A stretch of 32,546 nucleotides of DNA. Origin: a bacterium (GTDB taxonomy: Bacteria; Ratteibacteria; UBA8468; B48-G9; JAFGKM01). Under the pieces are notes generated by a model. That model ran no database searches and had not been told where the DNA came from. It saw only the letters and a program-made list of their open reading frames with translations. Below are positions 7,085 through 15,873 of the stretch, in pieces. Both the position numbers and the translations under genes were made by a program. The stretch lies in the NCBI GenBank assembly GCA_023230585.1, contig JALNXB010000018.1, positions 1 to 32,546 of the forward strand, read 5' to 3'. Numbering within the stretch: the first letter of the stretch is position 1; the number at the start of each line of letters is the position of its first letter.

Positions 7085-10084
7085 ATGCCCGATTTTGATG
7101 TGAAAGAAAGACGTTTTGAAGAAGATATCGAAACCTACCTTTGTACCGAAGGTGGTTACACAAAGGGTAACCCATCCTATTTTGACCGCAAACTGGCTCT
7201 GGACAAAGATACCTTTTTAACTTTTATTAAAACCAGTCAGCAAAAAAACTGGAAACGATATGAAAATATTTATGGTGTAGATAGCGAAAAACATATTATC
7301 GACCGTTTTTGCCGTGAGGTTAAAATGGTTGGTCTACTCCGTGTCTTTCGCCAAGGTTTTACAGACCGTGGCATCAAATTTCGTGCAGTATACTGGAAAC
7401 CGGAAACATCTATTAACCCCACCACTATGGCTCAATATGGTTGTAATATTTTTCACTGCACGAGGCAGTTACACTACTCTGTTAGCAGTGAAAACAGCAT
7501 TGATATCGTACTTTTCATAAACGGCATTCCTGTTGTATCAATGGAACTTAAATGCCAGTTTACAGGGCAAAATACTACAAATGCTATAAACCAATATAAA
7601 TTTAATCGTGCAAGCAAAGATACCATCTTCGAATTCAAAAACCGTGTGTTGGTACATTTTGCCGTTGACCTAACAAATGTATATATGACCACCCGCTTAG
7701 AGGGTGAAAAGACCTGTTTTTTGCCCTTTAATCAAGGGAGCAACGGTGCAGGTAATGTCGGAAGCAAGGGCAACCCCATAAACCCTGACGGCTATGATAC
7801 TGATTATTTGTGGAAGAAAGTACTATACAAAGAACGCTTATTAGAAATCATACATAAATATCTACATCTTGAGGTAGAAAAAGATGACAAACCAGACGAA
7901 ACTAAATCCGAACGTATGATATTCCCACGTTACCATCAACTTGATGTTGTGACTAAACTGCTAAACGATGTAAAGACAAAAGGGGCAGGACACAATTATT
8001 TGATTCAACATAGTGCTGGCTCCGGCAAGTCAAACTCCATTGCGTGGCTCTCACATCGATTGACTGGTCTGCACGATACCAACAATGAAAAGATATTTCA
8101 GTCTGTTATTATTGTCACCGACCGCCGTGTGTTGGATTCACAACTTCAGAACACGGTATACCAATTTGACCATGTTGAAGGTGTCGTGCAAAAAGTAGAT
8201 AGAAATGCACAGCAATTAAAAGACGCTATTAAAGCAGGTACAGGTATTATTATAACCACTCTACAAAAATTTCCTGTTATCTACAAGGAAGTCAAAGCCG
8301 AAAATAAGTGTTTTGCAGTAATTGTTGATGAAGCTCACTCTTCTCAAACTGGTATTGCTGCTAAAAAACTGAAATACGCCTTAGCTGATACCGAAAAGAT
8401 TCTGGAAGAATACGCTGAAATGGAAAACAAAGACGAAGCAAACCGTAAAGATGATGAAGACAAGTTGCTGGATGAAATGGCTGCTCACGGCGCTCACGAG
8501 AATATCTCTTTCTTCGCCTTTACCTCTACACCTAAAGATAAGACGCTTAATATGTTTGGCTGGAAGGACGAAAATAGGAAATATCATCCGTTCCATATTT
8601 ATTCTATGCGACAAGCCATTGAAGAACGGTTTATACTGGATGTTTTACAAAACTATATGACATATAAGATGTATTATAAAATTGTAAAGACAATTCCTGA
8701 TAATCCTGAGTTTGATACCATTGCAGGAGTTAATGCTATTCAAAGATTTCAAACACTACACCCCCATAACATCTCTCAGAAGACCACTGTTATGCTGGAA
8801 CACTTTTACAATGTAACTATACATAAAATCGGTGGTAAAGCAAAAGCTATGATTGTAACTCCATCACGTCTACACGCTGTACGTTATCTGCTGGAATTTA
8901 AACGTCAGATACAGCAAAAGGGATATACCGACCTTGATGTATTAGTTGCTTTCTCTGGAGAAGTTAAAGACGATGGTCAAACCTATACTGAAGAAAAAAT
9001 GAATAAAACAAAATCAGGGAAAACTATAATAGAAAAAGCATTACCAGAAGCATTCAACTCAGATGATTTTGGAATATTGATTGTAGCTGAAAAATACCAG
9101 ACGGGTTTTGATGAACCACTTCTTCACACTATGTTTGTAGATAAAAAACTCTCAGGCGTTAAAGCTGTACAGACACTCTCTCGGCTTAACCGCATTATGC
9201 ACGGCAAGCAAGATACCTTTGTTTTGGACTTTGTGAACTCCACAGAAGATATAAGAAAATCTTTTGAGCCATACTATGAAGAAACAATTTTAGAAGAGAA
9301 AATAGCTCCCAACGTCATATACGACTTGAGGAATACTCTCGATGAGTTTCGAGTGTATCAACAAATGGAAATTGAACGTTTTGCAGAAATATTTTATTCC
9401 GATAAAAAACAGTCAGTAGGAGATATTGGAAAACTACAAGGAACAATAAAACCGGCTTTAGACCGTTATGACGCATTAGAATCAGAGAAGCAGAACTTAT
9501 TTAAATCTACACTTGCGCGTTTCAACCGTATCTATACGTTCATCACACAAGTTTGTAGATTGTTTGATAAAGATATACACAAATTCAGCGTATATGTTAA
9601 ATTCCTTTCTACTATGCTTCCAAAGGGAAGTGGAGATAGGGTGTTTGTTGATGACAAAATTATGCTTGAGTATTACCAGTTGGCAAAAGATTTTGAAGGA
9701 AACATTGGGCTTAAAAGTACTCAGGAGGGCTTCCGTCCAATTACAGGAGAATCCGGCAGACGCGAAAAGAAAAAAAGACCTTTAACCGTCCTTTTAGAGA
9801 GGATTAACGAAAAATACGGTACGGACTTCACTGAGATGGACAAGGTCCTGTTACAAATCGAAAATGATTATGCATCTGAAGAAAAATGGCAAAGTTACGC
9901 TAAAAACAATGATAGAAAAACCTTTATGCTTTTGTTTAAAAAAGATTTTCCAAAAATGGCTGCTACTCGCTATGAGCAAAACGATGATTTTTTTGTTAAA
10001 ATGTTCTCTGATGCAGATATGATGAAACAGATAAGGGATAGCGTGGGAACTATGTTATACGAAAAATTAAAAAAGAAAGATTAG
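7085..10084 (+). CDS. hsdR: Type I restriction enzyme motor/nuclease subunit
   Basis: 999-residue HsdR: binds unmethylated target sites with M and S, translocates DNA by ATP hydrolysis and cleaves at a distance. The N-terminal nuclease domain has the PD-(D/E)xK pattern (Asp140, then Glu154-Leu-Lys156 in SMELKCQ). The superfamily 2 helicase has Walker A AGSGKS at 311-316 and DEAH at 415-418, then helicase motifs including TSTP and a motif VI-like QTLSRLNR. The remaining C-terminal part is helical. All catalytic motifs are intact and the length is normal, so the system looks functional. GGAGG sits just before the ATG, and hsdS ends one base upstream. A repeat copy begins about 60 bases after the stop. 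Confidence 0.97.
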   Translation: MPDFDVKERRFEEDIETYLCTEGGYTKGNPSYFDRKLALDKDTFLTFIKTSQQKNWKRYENIYGVDSEKHIIDRFCREVKMVGLLRVFRQGFTDRGIKFRAVYWKPETSINPTTMAQYGCNIFHCTRQLHYSVSSENSIDIVLFINGIPVVSMELKCQFTGQNTTNAINQYKFNRASKDTIFEFKNRVLVHFAVDLTNVYMTTRLEGEKTCFLPFNQGSNGAGNVGSKGNPINPDGYDTDYLWKKVLYKERLLEIIHKYLHLEVEKDDKPDETKSERMIFPRYHQLDVVTKLLNDVKTKGAGHNYLIQHSAGSGKSNSIAWLSHRLTGLHDTNNEKIFQSVIIVTDRRVLDSQLQNTVYQFDHVEGVVQKVDRNAQQLKDAIKAGTGIIITTLQKFPVIYKEVKAENKCFAVIVDEAHSSQTGIAAKKLKYALADTEKILEEYAEMENKDEANRKDDEDKLLDEMAAHGAHENISFFAFTSTPKDKTLNMFGWKDENRKYHPFHIYSMRQAIEERFILDVLQNYMTYKMYYKIVKTIPDNPEFDTIAGVNAIQRFQTLHPHNISQKTTVMLEHFYNVTIHKIGGKAKAMIVTPSRLHAVRYLLEFKRQIQQKGYTDLDVLVAFSGEVKDDGQTYTEEKMNKTKSGKTIIEKALPEAFNSDDFGILIVAEKYQTGFDEPLLHTMFVDKKLSGVKAVQTLSRLNRIMHGKQDTFVLDFVNSTEDIRKSFEPYYEETILEEKIAPNVIYDLRNTLDEFRVYQQMEIERFAEIFYSDKKQSVGDIGKLQGTIKPALDRYDALESEKQNLFKSTLARFNRIYTFITQVCRLFDKDIHKFSVYVKFLSTMLPKGSGDRVFVDDKIMLEYYQLAKDFEGNIGLKSTQEGFRPITGESGRREKKKRPLTVLLERINEKYGTDFTEMDKVLLQIENDYASEEKWQSYAKNNDRKTFMLLFKKDFPKMAATRYEQNDDFFVKMFSDADMMKQIRDSVGTMLYEKLKKKD

Positions 10085-10484
10085 CAAAAAAAGCCCCCTC
10101 AGAGCCTGTAAGCCCTTCGGAGATGCTACTATCTGCCCAGTTTGTCATCCTGAACTTGTTTCAGGATCTCTCACTTAACCCACGTTGGGAATAGGCACAA
10201 CGTAAAAAACGAGATTCCGGATCAAGTTCGGAATGACATGCAAGGGGAATCCTCGTCTTTATCATTACGTCTTTCGTTTTTGGTTAAGTTGCAAAATCTT
10301 GGGGACTTACTACCCCAAACATCCCCTTAGGGGAGAAGGCAAAAAGAGGGAGTGAGTAAATAACTCCCAATACGCTTCTCTTTTATGTTTTTATCCTTGC
10401 CTTTGTTTTTTCCCTCTTATTTCTGAAAACCAGTGTGGCAGACTACCTGCTCTAAACGATGTTTACTGAGAACTCACTGATTAT
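10085..10484. other. Intergenic region between hsdR and the ceramidase-like gene
   Basis: A 400-base gap between convergent genes. Most of it is repeat copy 2 and its companion block (10143-10342). The rest, 10343-10484, shows no gene and no clear terminator. Confidence 0.6.
10143..10342 (+). repeat. Palindromic intergenic repeat, copy 2 (most complete) with companion block
   Basis: The 96-base core (10143-10238) starts TGTCATCCTGAACTTGTTTC and ends with ATCAAGTTCGGAATGACA. The two ends are imperfect inverted repeats of about 28 bases, and each arm is itself a small palindrome. This is a MITE-like layout with no coding capacity. A companion block follows to about 10342 (GCAAGGGGAATCC..., then CCCCTTAGGGGAGAAGGC), shared almost base for base with copy 3 except for one 68-base stretch. 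Confidence 0.8.
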
Positions 10485-11741
10485 TTAAACTTGCTCTGTT
10501 TCTTTGAGTAACTCAAGGATGGTATTGGCAAGAATATCACCTGTTTCCGGCGACATCTTACTCCAGAAAGCGGTAGTTGTTTCGTGTCCACCTTTCCGCG
10601 CAAAAGCCTCTTTGGTTGGAATATATCCCAACCAACCATTAGCCAGAGTAACAATGTAGGTATAAGGTTTTCCGTTTTTTTCCTTTATTCGCAACTGATG
10701 TTCAACAAAATACTCGCAGGGCACAGAAGCAAAAGTGGTCTTGCCGAGCCTGCACACCTGAACTATAACATCAATATGTCCACCTTTTTTATGAAGGCCA
10801 CGCAACAATTCCAACGAGTGGTCATACCAACCTTTCTCAACAAGTGAACGTAGTACTCCAGTAAACAATGACGGATTCTTTACCGAAGCTTCTAGTTCAT
10901 CAAGTTTGCGTAAGGGAAGAGAAAGTTTCTTTTCTCTGGAGACAACCTTCCAATCAGCCTCAAATTCCGTAATGCTATCTATAAGTTTCCTTACATCTGA
11001 AGCCAGATTTGCACCTGTACTTTCAACAGGACCGCTGTTTATATTACCGCACGCACCACACAGGAAAACACAATCCGCCCCATATTTATCTTTCACATCC
11101 TTGTAAATAATACCCGGGTAGTCAGAAGATACATTTCCCATTTTTCTATTTGCATGGGCGGAAAAATTAACAATAACACCAAGCATTTTGCCATCCATAT
11201 TTTTTACGCATAATGTTGCAACCTCAGGGTCAATAGGTCCTTCACAGCAAAGTATCTCATCAGTTGTAGGAGTAATTAAAGGTTGAGTAATAACAGTGCC
11301 ATCCCGTCTTATATACCTTCTGTTGTAAGAAACCCTGTCTTCATATCCTGATGCCACCCCACAAACCACAGGTTCTCTTCGCTCCCAAGCGGATATAACT
11401 GCATCAGCCCCTTTCTGTATCATTGTTTCAATGTAAGGTTCTTCTTTTTTAAAATGTCCACGCTCAACCACCGCGGGACATGCGTGGTTATGAGTTGTAG
11501 ACACCATAAGATTTGAAGGAAGAATATCTGTGTTAGCCGCTACAATATCTCTAATTTTATTTACGTACTCCCATTCAGCAATGACAATATCCAGAGAGAG
11601 AAAAGCAAATTTCTCTATGCCGTCATCAAACACTGCTGCATGAGCAAAAATAGGGTCAATTATATTGTCTACTTGCCCAAAATAAGTTCTTATCGGAAAA
11701 TAATCCGGACTTATATCTATCTGTGCAAAACCTGCCTTCAT
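10485..11741 (-). CDS. Neutral/alkaline ceramidase N-terminal-domain protein
   Basis: 418-residue protein resembling the N-terminal catalytic domain of neutral/alkaline non-lysosomal ceramidases, which hydrolyse the amide of ceramide at a zinc site. Visible landmarks are the start KAGFAQIDISPDY, the STTHNHACP motif with His84 and His86 as likely metal ligands, NFSAHAN with His196, the SSDYPG turn, and a CGACGNINSG loop where true ceramidases have a glycine-rich active-site loop. It is shorter than full ceramidases (over 600 residues) and has no signal peptide, so the substrate may differ. Short versions like this are often found next to sugar-metabolism genes in uncultivated anaerobes. AGGAG lies 7 bases before the ATG. 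The gene stands alone, bracketed by repeat copies 2 and 3. Confidence 0.8.
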   Translation of the reverse strand: MKAGFAQIDISPDYFPIRTYFGQVDNIIDPIFAHAAVFDDGIEKFAFLSLDIVIAEWEYVNKIRDIVAANTDILPSNLMVSTTHNHACPAVVERGHFKKEEPYIETMIQKGADAVISAWERREPVVCGVASGYEDRVSYNRRYIRRDGTVITQPLITPTTDEILCCEGPIDPEVATLCVKNMDGKMLGVIVNFSAHANRKMGNVSSDYPGIIYKDVKDKYGADCVFLCGACGNINSGPVESTGANLASDVRKLIDSITEFEADWKVVSREKKLSLPLRKLDELEASVKNPSLFTGVLRSLVEKGWYDHSLELLRGLHKKGGHIDVIVQVCRLGKTTFASVPCEYFVEHQLRIKEKNGKPYTYIVTLANGWLGYIPTKEAFARKGGHETTTAFWSKMSPETGDILANTILELLKETEQV

Positions 11742-11884
11742 TTTTATCTCCTATGATACAAATTCTAAAATATTGTACATCCATAAACCTTATACTCATT
11801 TAATAAACTATTAAAATCTTATCATCTTTATATAAAAAAAACAATATTTCTACCTCCTCCCCCAACCAAACTATCGTCCAATTT

Positions 11885-12112
11885 TGTCATCTATGAAAAA
11901 GTAGTAAAAACGAGATTCCGGATCAAGTCCAGAATGACATGCAAGGGGAATCCTCGTCTTTATCATTACATCTTTAGTTTTTGGTTAGGTTGCAAAATCT
12001 CCTCCACCTACGCTAAAATGCAAGCTTCGGCGGATAAACCTCATCCCATTAACCTCTTTGCAAACTCTTGGGGACTTACTACCCCAAACATCCCCTTAGG
12101 GGAGAAGGCAAA
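11885..12112 (+). repeat. Palindromic intergenic repeat, copy 3, with companion block
   Basis: The core (11885-11939) has TGTCAT, then a shortened left arm, then AACGAGATTCCGGATCAAG and the terminal GAATGACA. The companion block matches copy 2 but carries an extra stretch between GCAAAATCT (11992-12000) and GCAAACTCT (12060-12068), a 68-base period flanked by near-identical 9-mers. Same orientation as copy 2. Confidence 0.8.
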
Positions 12113-12190
12113 GACGGGGGTCTTCCTTGCGCCTAACGGCGTCTTGTCCCGAGTAGCCCAGAAGGATAAAAGGTAAAACAACACAAATAA

Positions 12191-12217
12191 AAAAGCCCGG
12201 TGTTTTACCGGGCTTTT
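12191..12217 (-). terminator. Rho-independent terminator of dnaK
   Basis: AAAAGCCCGGT and ACCGGGCTTTT form an 11-base-pair perfect stem around a short GTTTT-type loop. The A and T runs at the two ends allow it to work in both directions. It lies about 30 bases beyond the dnaK stop on the minus strand. Confidence 0.85.
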
Positions 12218-12245
12218 TATATGCTTACTCAAAGATACTTATATT

Positions 12246-14141
12246 TTACTTATCGTCTTGACCATCTACCTCTTTATATTCTGCGTCAACTACATTATCA
12301 CCTTCAGGTCTTTGAGGTTCTTCTTGCTGAGGTTGACCTTCTTGTGTTGGTTGCTGTTGCTCCTGTTGAGCCTCTTGGGACTGCTGGTATATCAACTGAG
12401 CTATCTTATGTGAAGCTTCCTGCAACTCATCCATACCTTTTTTTATTGCTTCTACATCTTTAACTTCATTTTTAAGAAGGTTGTTTAAGGCATCTACCTT
12501 ATCCTGGATGTTTTTCTTATCGTCTTCCCCAATCTTATCTTTATGCTCGTTCACAGTTTTATTGACTGTGTATACAAGAGAATCTGCCTGATTAACAACC
12601 TCTATAACCTCTTTGTTCTTTTTATCTTCTTCTGCGTGTTGTTCAGATTCTTTAACCATTCTATCAATTTCATCTTCAGAAAGTTTTTTAGAAGCAGTTA
12701 TTTTGATAGACTGTTCTTTACCTGTTCCTTTATCTTTTGCGGCTACATTCAATATACCGTTTGCATCTATATCAAAAGAAACCTCTATCTGAGGTAGTCC
12801 TCTTGGTGCTGGCGGTATACCTACAAGTTGAAAGTTGCCCAAACTAAGATTATCTTTAGCCATTGTCCTTTCCCCCTGCAAAACATTGATTTCTACAGAA
12901 GGTTGATTATCTGCCGCAGTTGAGAAAACCTGACTTTTCTTAGCTGGTATGGTTGTGTTTCTTTCAATAATTTTAGTAAAAACACCACCAAGTGTTTCAA
13001 CACCTAAAGATAAAGGAGTAACATCCAGCAAAAGTATATCTTTGTCTTTCATATCTCCAGAAAGAATAGCGCCCTGTATAGCGGCCCCAACAGAAACACA
13101 CTCCATAGGGTCAACCCCTCTCTCTGGTTTAATACCTATCAACTCTTCAACAAACGTCTGAACCATAGGTATTCTTGTAGGTCCACCAACAAGTATTACC
13201 TTACCTATATCTGAAGATTTAAGTTTTGCGTCTTCAATTGCTTTCTTTACTGGTTCTTTACATTTATCTATAATCGGGCTTATCAACTCTTCAAGTTTTG
13301 CTCTTCTTATCTTCATCTGTAAATGTTTTGGACCATTCTGGTCGGCAGTAATGAAAGGTAAACTTATATCTGTCTCAACAGTTGAAGAAAGTTCAATTTT
13401 AGCTTTTTCAGCTGCTTCTCTCAAACGTTGCATAGCCATCTTATCTTTACTTACATCTATACCCGACTCTTTCTTAAATTCATCTACAATATATTCAACA
13501 AGCGCCTCATCCATATCTGTACCACCAAGCAAAGTATCGCCTGAAGTTGAAAGAACTTTAAAAACACCTGCCATCATATCCATCACTGTTACATCCAAAG
13601 TTCCTGCTCCAAAATCAAAAACAAGTATCTTAAGTTCCTCTTCAAGCTTATCCAACCCAAACGCAAATGAAGCTGCTGTTGGTTCATTTATCAACCTTAC
13701 AACTTCAAGACCTGCTATTGTGCCAGCATCTTTTGTTGCCTGCCTCTGGTTATCGTTAAAATATGCAGGAACAGTAACAACTGCTTTTTTTACAGGTTGC
13801 CCAAGATAAGATTCAATATCTTTTTTTATCTTTTGGAGAATAAAAGCTGATATCTGTTCAGGGGTATATGATTTTCCGTAAATATTATATTTATGGTCAG
13901 TACCCATTTTTCTTTTTGCTGCAAAAACAGTTCCTTCAGGGTTGACAGACGCCTGTCTTCTTGCAGGTTCTCCAACAAGAACCTGCCCATCTTTTGTAAA
14001 TGCCACATAAGAAGGAAAAGCTTTCCCTCCAACAATAGTAGTTCCTTCAGCGCTTGGTATAATAACCGTTTTACCACCTTCCATCACCGCAGCCGAAGAA
14101 TTACTTGTTCCTAAATCTATACCTACAATTTTTTCTGACAT
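12246..14141 (-). CDS. dnaK: Chaperone DnaK (Hsp70)
   Basis: 631-residue cytosolic Hsp70 that binds exposed hydrophobic peptides in an ATP cycle with DnaJ and GrpE. The nucleotide-binding domain starts MSEKIVGIDLGTSNSS and includes the NEPTAAS and FDFGAGTLDVTV segments; the latter has Ala where most DnaKs have Gly (usually FDLGGGT). The linker and substrate-binding domain follow (DVTPLSLGVETLGG), then the helical lid and a Gln/Glu-rich tail ending VDAEYKEVDGQDDK. The frame is open from an upstream TTG at 14156, but GGAGGT lies 7 bases before the ATG at 14141 and overlaps that TTG, so I choose the ATG. grpE and dnaJ are not adjacent, and no CIRCE element is visible upstream. A strong terminator follows. 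Confidence 0.97.
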   Translation of the reverse strand: MSEKIVGIDLGTSNSSAAVMEGGKTVIIPSAEGTTIVGGKAFPSYVAFTKDGQVLVGEPARRQASVNPEGTVFAAKRKMGTDHKYNIYGKSYTPEQISAFILQKIKKDIESYLGQPVKKAVVTVPAYFNDNQRQATKDAGTIAGLEVVRLINEPTAASFAFGLDKLEEELKILVFDFGAGTLDVTVMDMMAGVFKVLSTSGDTLLGGTDMDEALVEYIVDEFKKESGIDVSKDKMAMQRLREAAEKAKIELSSTVETDISLPFITADQNGPKHLQMKIRRAKLEELISPIIDKCKEPVKKAIEDAKLKSSDIGKVILVGGPTRIPMVQTFVEELIGIKPERGVDPMECVSVGAAIQGAILSGDMKDKDILLLDVTPLSLGVETLGGVFTKIIERNTTIPAKKSQVFSTAADNQPSVEINVLQGERTMAKDNLSLGNFQLVGIPPAPRGLPQIEVSFDIDANGILNVAAKDKGTGKEQSIKITASKKLSEDEIDRMVKESEQHAEEDKKNKEVIEVVNQADSLVYTVNKTVNEHKDKIGEDDKKNIQDKVDALNNLLKNEVKDVEAIKKGMDELQEASHKIAQLIYQQSQEAQQEQQQPTQEGQPQQEEPQRPEGDNVVDAEYKEVDGQDDK

Positions 14142-14403
14142 ATTATTGACCTCCAATTTTTATATTTTTTTAGTTTAACCCTTTAATAAGTTAGATGTAA
14201 GTTTATTCAATAGGTTTCAAGATATGATTAAGGTTTTGCCACATCCTTCTTTAACCTCCTCCAAAACCACCATATTTATTTAAAAAATAGCCACATAGTT
14301 GACAGTTAATTGTTTTACCATTTTTCTTTCTCAAAAGCAACACAATATCAGCCTTCAAACGTTGACTATTGTTAAAAATCCAAACCTTTTATAAGGCACT
14401 AAA

Positions 14404-15552
14404 TTATTTTCTGAACAGGTCCAAATATTCCCATAGCATAAAAAGACGATTTCTGGATTGACCAGTTATTTCTTTAAGTATTCCTACTTTGCAAAATTTA
14501 TTTAATAAACTGTCCCCTGTATTATAAGCAATCTTTAATTGCTTTTCAACATCTTTAACTTTTACAACCGGTTTAGAAAATAGGAACAGAAGCAATTTGT
14601 GTGCCAGTGGTGCTTGTCTACCTATTCCAAGTATATTTTTTTCGTATTGGTCTTTAAGTTTGATAATTTCCTTAAAAGTAGAAATACCTTCGTTTGAAGT
14701 AGCAATCACTCCGGATAAGAAAAATTTTATCCACTGCTCAATATCGTTGTCTTCTCGTACCATATTCAAAGAATCATAATAAGACGCCCTGTTTTTTTCA
14801 AAAAAATGAGAAATATATAAGGCTGGTTTTTTAAAAAAACCATAGTAAATAAGTTGAAGAGATATAAGTAACCTCCCCATTCTTCCATTACCATCTAAAA
14901 ACGGATAAATCGTTTCAAATTGGTAATGAGTTAAACTTATTCTTATAAGATTAGGGATATTTAAAGATTTATTGTGCCAGAATTTTTCCAAATCAGTTAA
15001 AAGTTCTGGTAGTTCTTCATAATAGGGTGGAACAAAAAAAGCGTCTGAAATGTTCGAGCCCCCAATCCAATTCTGGCTTTCCCTAATTATCCCGGGTTGT
15101 TTCTTTTTCCCTTTGACTCCAGAAAGAAGAACCTTATGAACATCACTTACTAACCTTATGCAAAGAGGTAGTTTTTCAAGTTTTGCAACTCCATAATTTA
15201 CCGCCTTAACATAATTTTCAACTTCTTCCCAACCATCCATACTTGCCGGAATTATTTCTTCCTTAGGCAAAACTACTTCTTCTATTTCTATTTTAGTTCC
15301 TTCAATTCTGCTTGATAAAGTTGCTTCTTTAATAATATATATCTGAATAAATGAATCAACATCAGGCACTAAAAGAGAATAGGCATTGAGTTCCCCAAGA
15401 AGGCGAGACGCCTCCTCTAAAAGAAGAGCAATTTTATTGTCTTCCAATTCAAACGGCTTATTAAGAAAAGAAGGACTGAATGAATGGTACTCATATTCTT
15501 TTTCAAAAAAATGTTTTTTATATCTACCAGCAACAAATTTATTGTTTTTCAT
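14404..15552 (-). CDS. Fic-family protein with His-to-Tyr change in the catalytic motif
   Basis: About 382 residues. Layout: an N-terminal domain with a class II inhibitory-helix motif SSRIEG (Ser84 to Gly89 counted from the upstream TTG), the Fic core with YPFLDGNGRMGR (220-231), and a C-terminal winged-helix region (about 310-380). Fic enzymes normally carry HPFx(D/E)GN(G/K)R, where the His is the general base for AMP transfer to target hydroxyls. Here the codon is TAT (Tyr); the rest of the phosphate-binding loop is intact. AMP transfer may therefore be weak or lost. AGGAG lies 12 bases before the ATG at 15552; the alternative TTG at 15564 directly abuts that AGGAG and is unlikely. A good promoter precedes the gene. 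No paired antitoxin is seen, as expected for class II. Confidence 0.88.
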   Translation of the reverse strand: MKNNKFVAGRYKKHFFEKEYEYHSFSPSFLNKPFELEDNKIALLLEEASRLLGELNAYSLLVPDVDSFIQIYIIKEATLSSRIEGTKIEIEEVVLPKEEIIPASMDGWEEVENYVKAVNYGVAKLEKLPLCIRLVSDVHKVLLSGVKGKKKQPGIIRESQNWIGGSNISDAFFVPPYYEELPELLTDLEKFWHNKSLNIPNLIRISLTHYQFETIYPFLDGNGRMGRLLISLQLIYYGFFKKPALYISHFFEKNRASYYDSLNMVREDNDIEQWIKFFLSGVIATSNEGISTFKEIIKLKDQYEKNILGIGRQAPLAHKLLLFLFSKPVVKVKDVEKQLKIAYNTGDSLLNKFCKVGILKEITGQSRNRLFMLWEYLDLFRK

Positions 15553-15581
15553 AAACTGAAACAACTCCTGTTCTTATTTCA

Positions 15582-15610
15582 ATTTTAGCAGGAAACTTGA
15601 AATAAAGCAA
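15582..15610 (-). promoter_or_regulatory. Promoter of the Fic gene
   Basis: Read on the minus strand, TTGCTT (15605-15610) and TAAAAT (15582-15587) are separated by 17 bases, with an extended TGC just before the -10 box. Transcription would start about 25 bases before the ATG. Confidence 0.5.
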
Positions 15611-15675
15611 ATTTATATTTAAAGTTTTTAAGAATTACAGGAGTACTTAAGGGAGGGGCTGGTTACCAAGACAAG

Positions 15676-15748
15676 TGGGCGGTGCAGGACTTGAACCTGC
15701 GGCATCTACCTTGTAAGGGTAGCGCTCTTGCCACTGAGCTAACCGCCC
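15676..15748 (-). tRNA. tRNA-Val (anticodon TAC)
   Basis: 73 bases fold into a standard cloverleaf. The acceptor stem GGGCGGT/ACCGCCC is perfect, the D-arm contains TTAGCTCAGTGGCAAGAGC, the anticodon stem CTACC/GGTAG closes the loop CTTACAA, and the T-arm has GGTTCAAGTCC. Loop positions 34-36 read TAC, which decodes valine GTA and related codons. The discriminator base is A, and no CCA end is encoded. Confidence 0.96.
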
Positions 15749-15763
15749 AAATTAAAATTTAAC

Positions 15764-15791
15764 TTGCATTTTTTGGGAAACATGCTATATT
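15764..15791 (+). promoter_or_regulatory. Promoter of the corrinoid protein-plsY genes
   Basis: TTGCAT (15764-15769) and TATATT (15786-15791) are 16 bases apart, with an extended TGC directly before the -10 box. The predicted leader is about 75 bases and carries an AGGAG 8 bases before the ATG at 15874. Confidence 0.55.
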
Positions 15792-15873
15792 ATACTATGT
15801 TTTCATTTTTTAGCAACAAAATTGTTTTTTTCTCATATTAATATCCAACAAAAATGTAAAAGGAGAATTTAAA

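Larger units (their letters stand above)
11742..12245. other. Intergenic region between the ceramidase-like gene and dnaK
   Basis: A 504-base gap. The left 140 bases are AT-rich and probably hold the promoter of the reverse-strand ceramidase-like gene; I see no confident boxes. Repeat copy 3 and its block fill 11885-12112, and the dnaK terminator is at 12191-12217. Short open frames here (11934-12176 and 12041-12232) lie within repeat sequence and are not genes. Confidence 0.6.

Noticed and set aside
10085..10142. Intrinsic terminator for hsdR in the AAAAAAAGCCCCCTCAGAGCC stretch
   Set aside because: The GC-rich segment does not form a continuous stem followed by a T-run on the plus strand.
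11934..12232. Overlapping small frames on both strands downstream of dnaK
   Set aside because: They lie in the intergenic repeat block and across the dnaK terminator; sequence conservation there is explained by the repeat.
12949..14114. Long forward frames opposite dnaK, one of 152 codons
   Set aside because: They mirror the codon pattern of dnaK on the other strand, have no ribosome binding sites and resemble no known protein.
14142..14403. Possible CIRCE heat-shock operator upstream of dnaK
   Set aside because: I looked for TTAGCACTC-N9-GAGTGCTAA or a close variant and found none.
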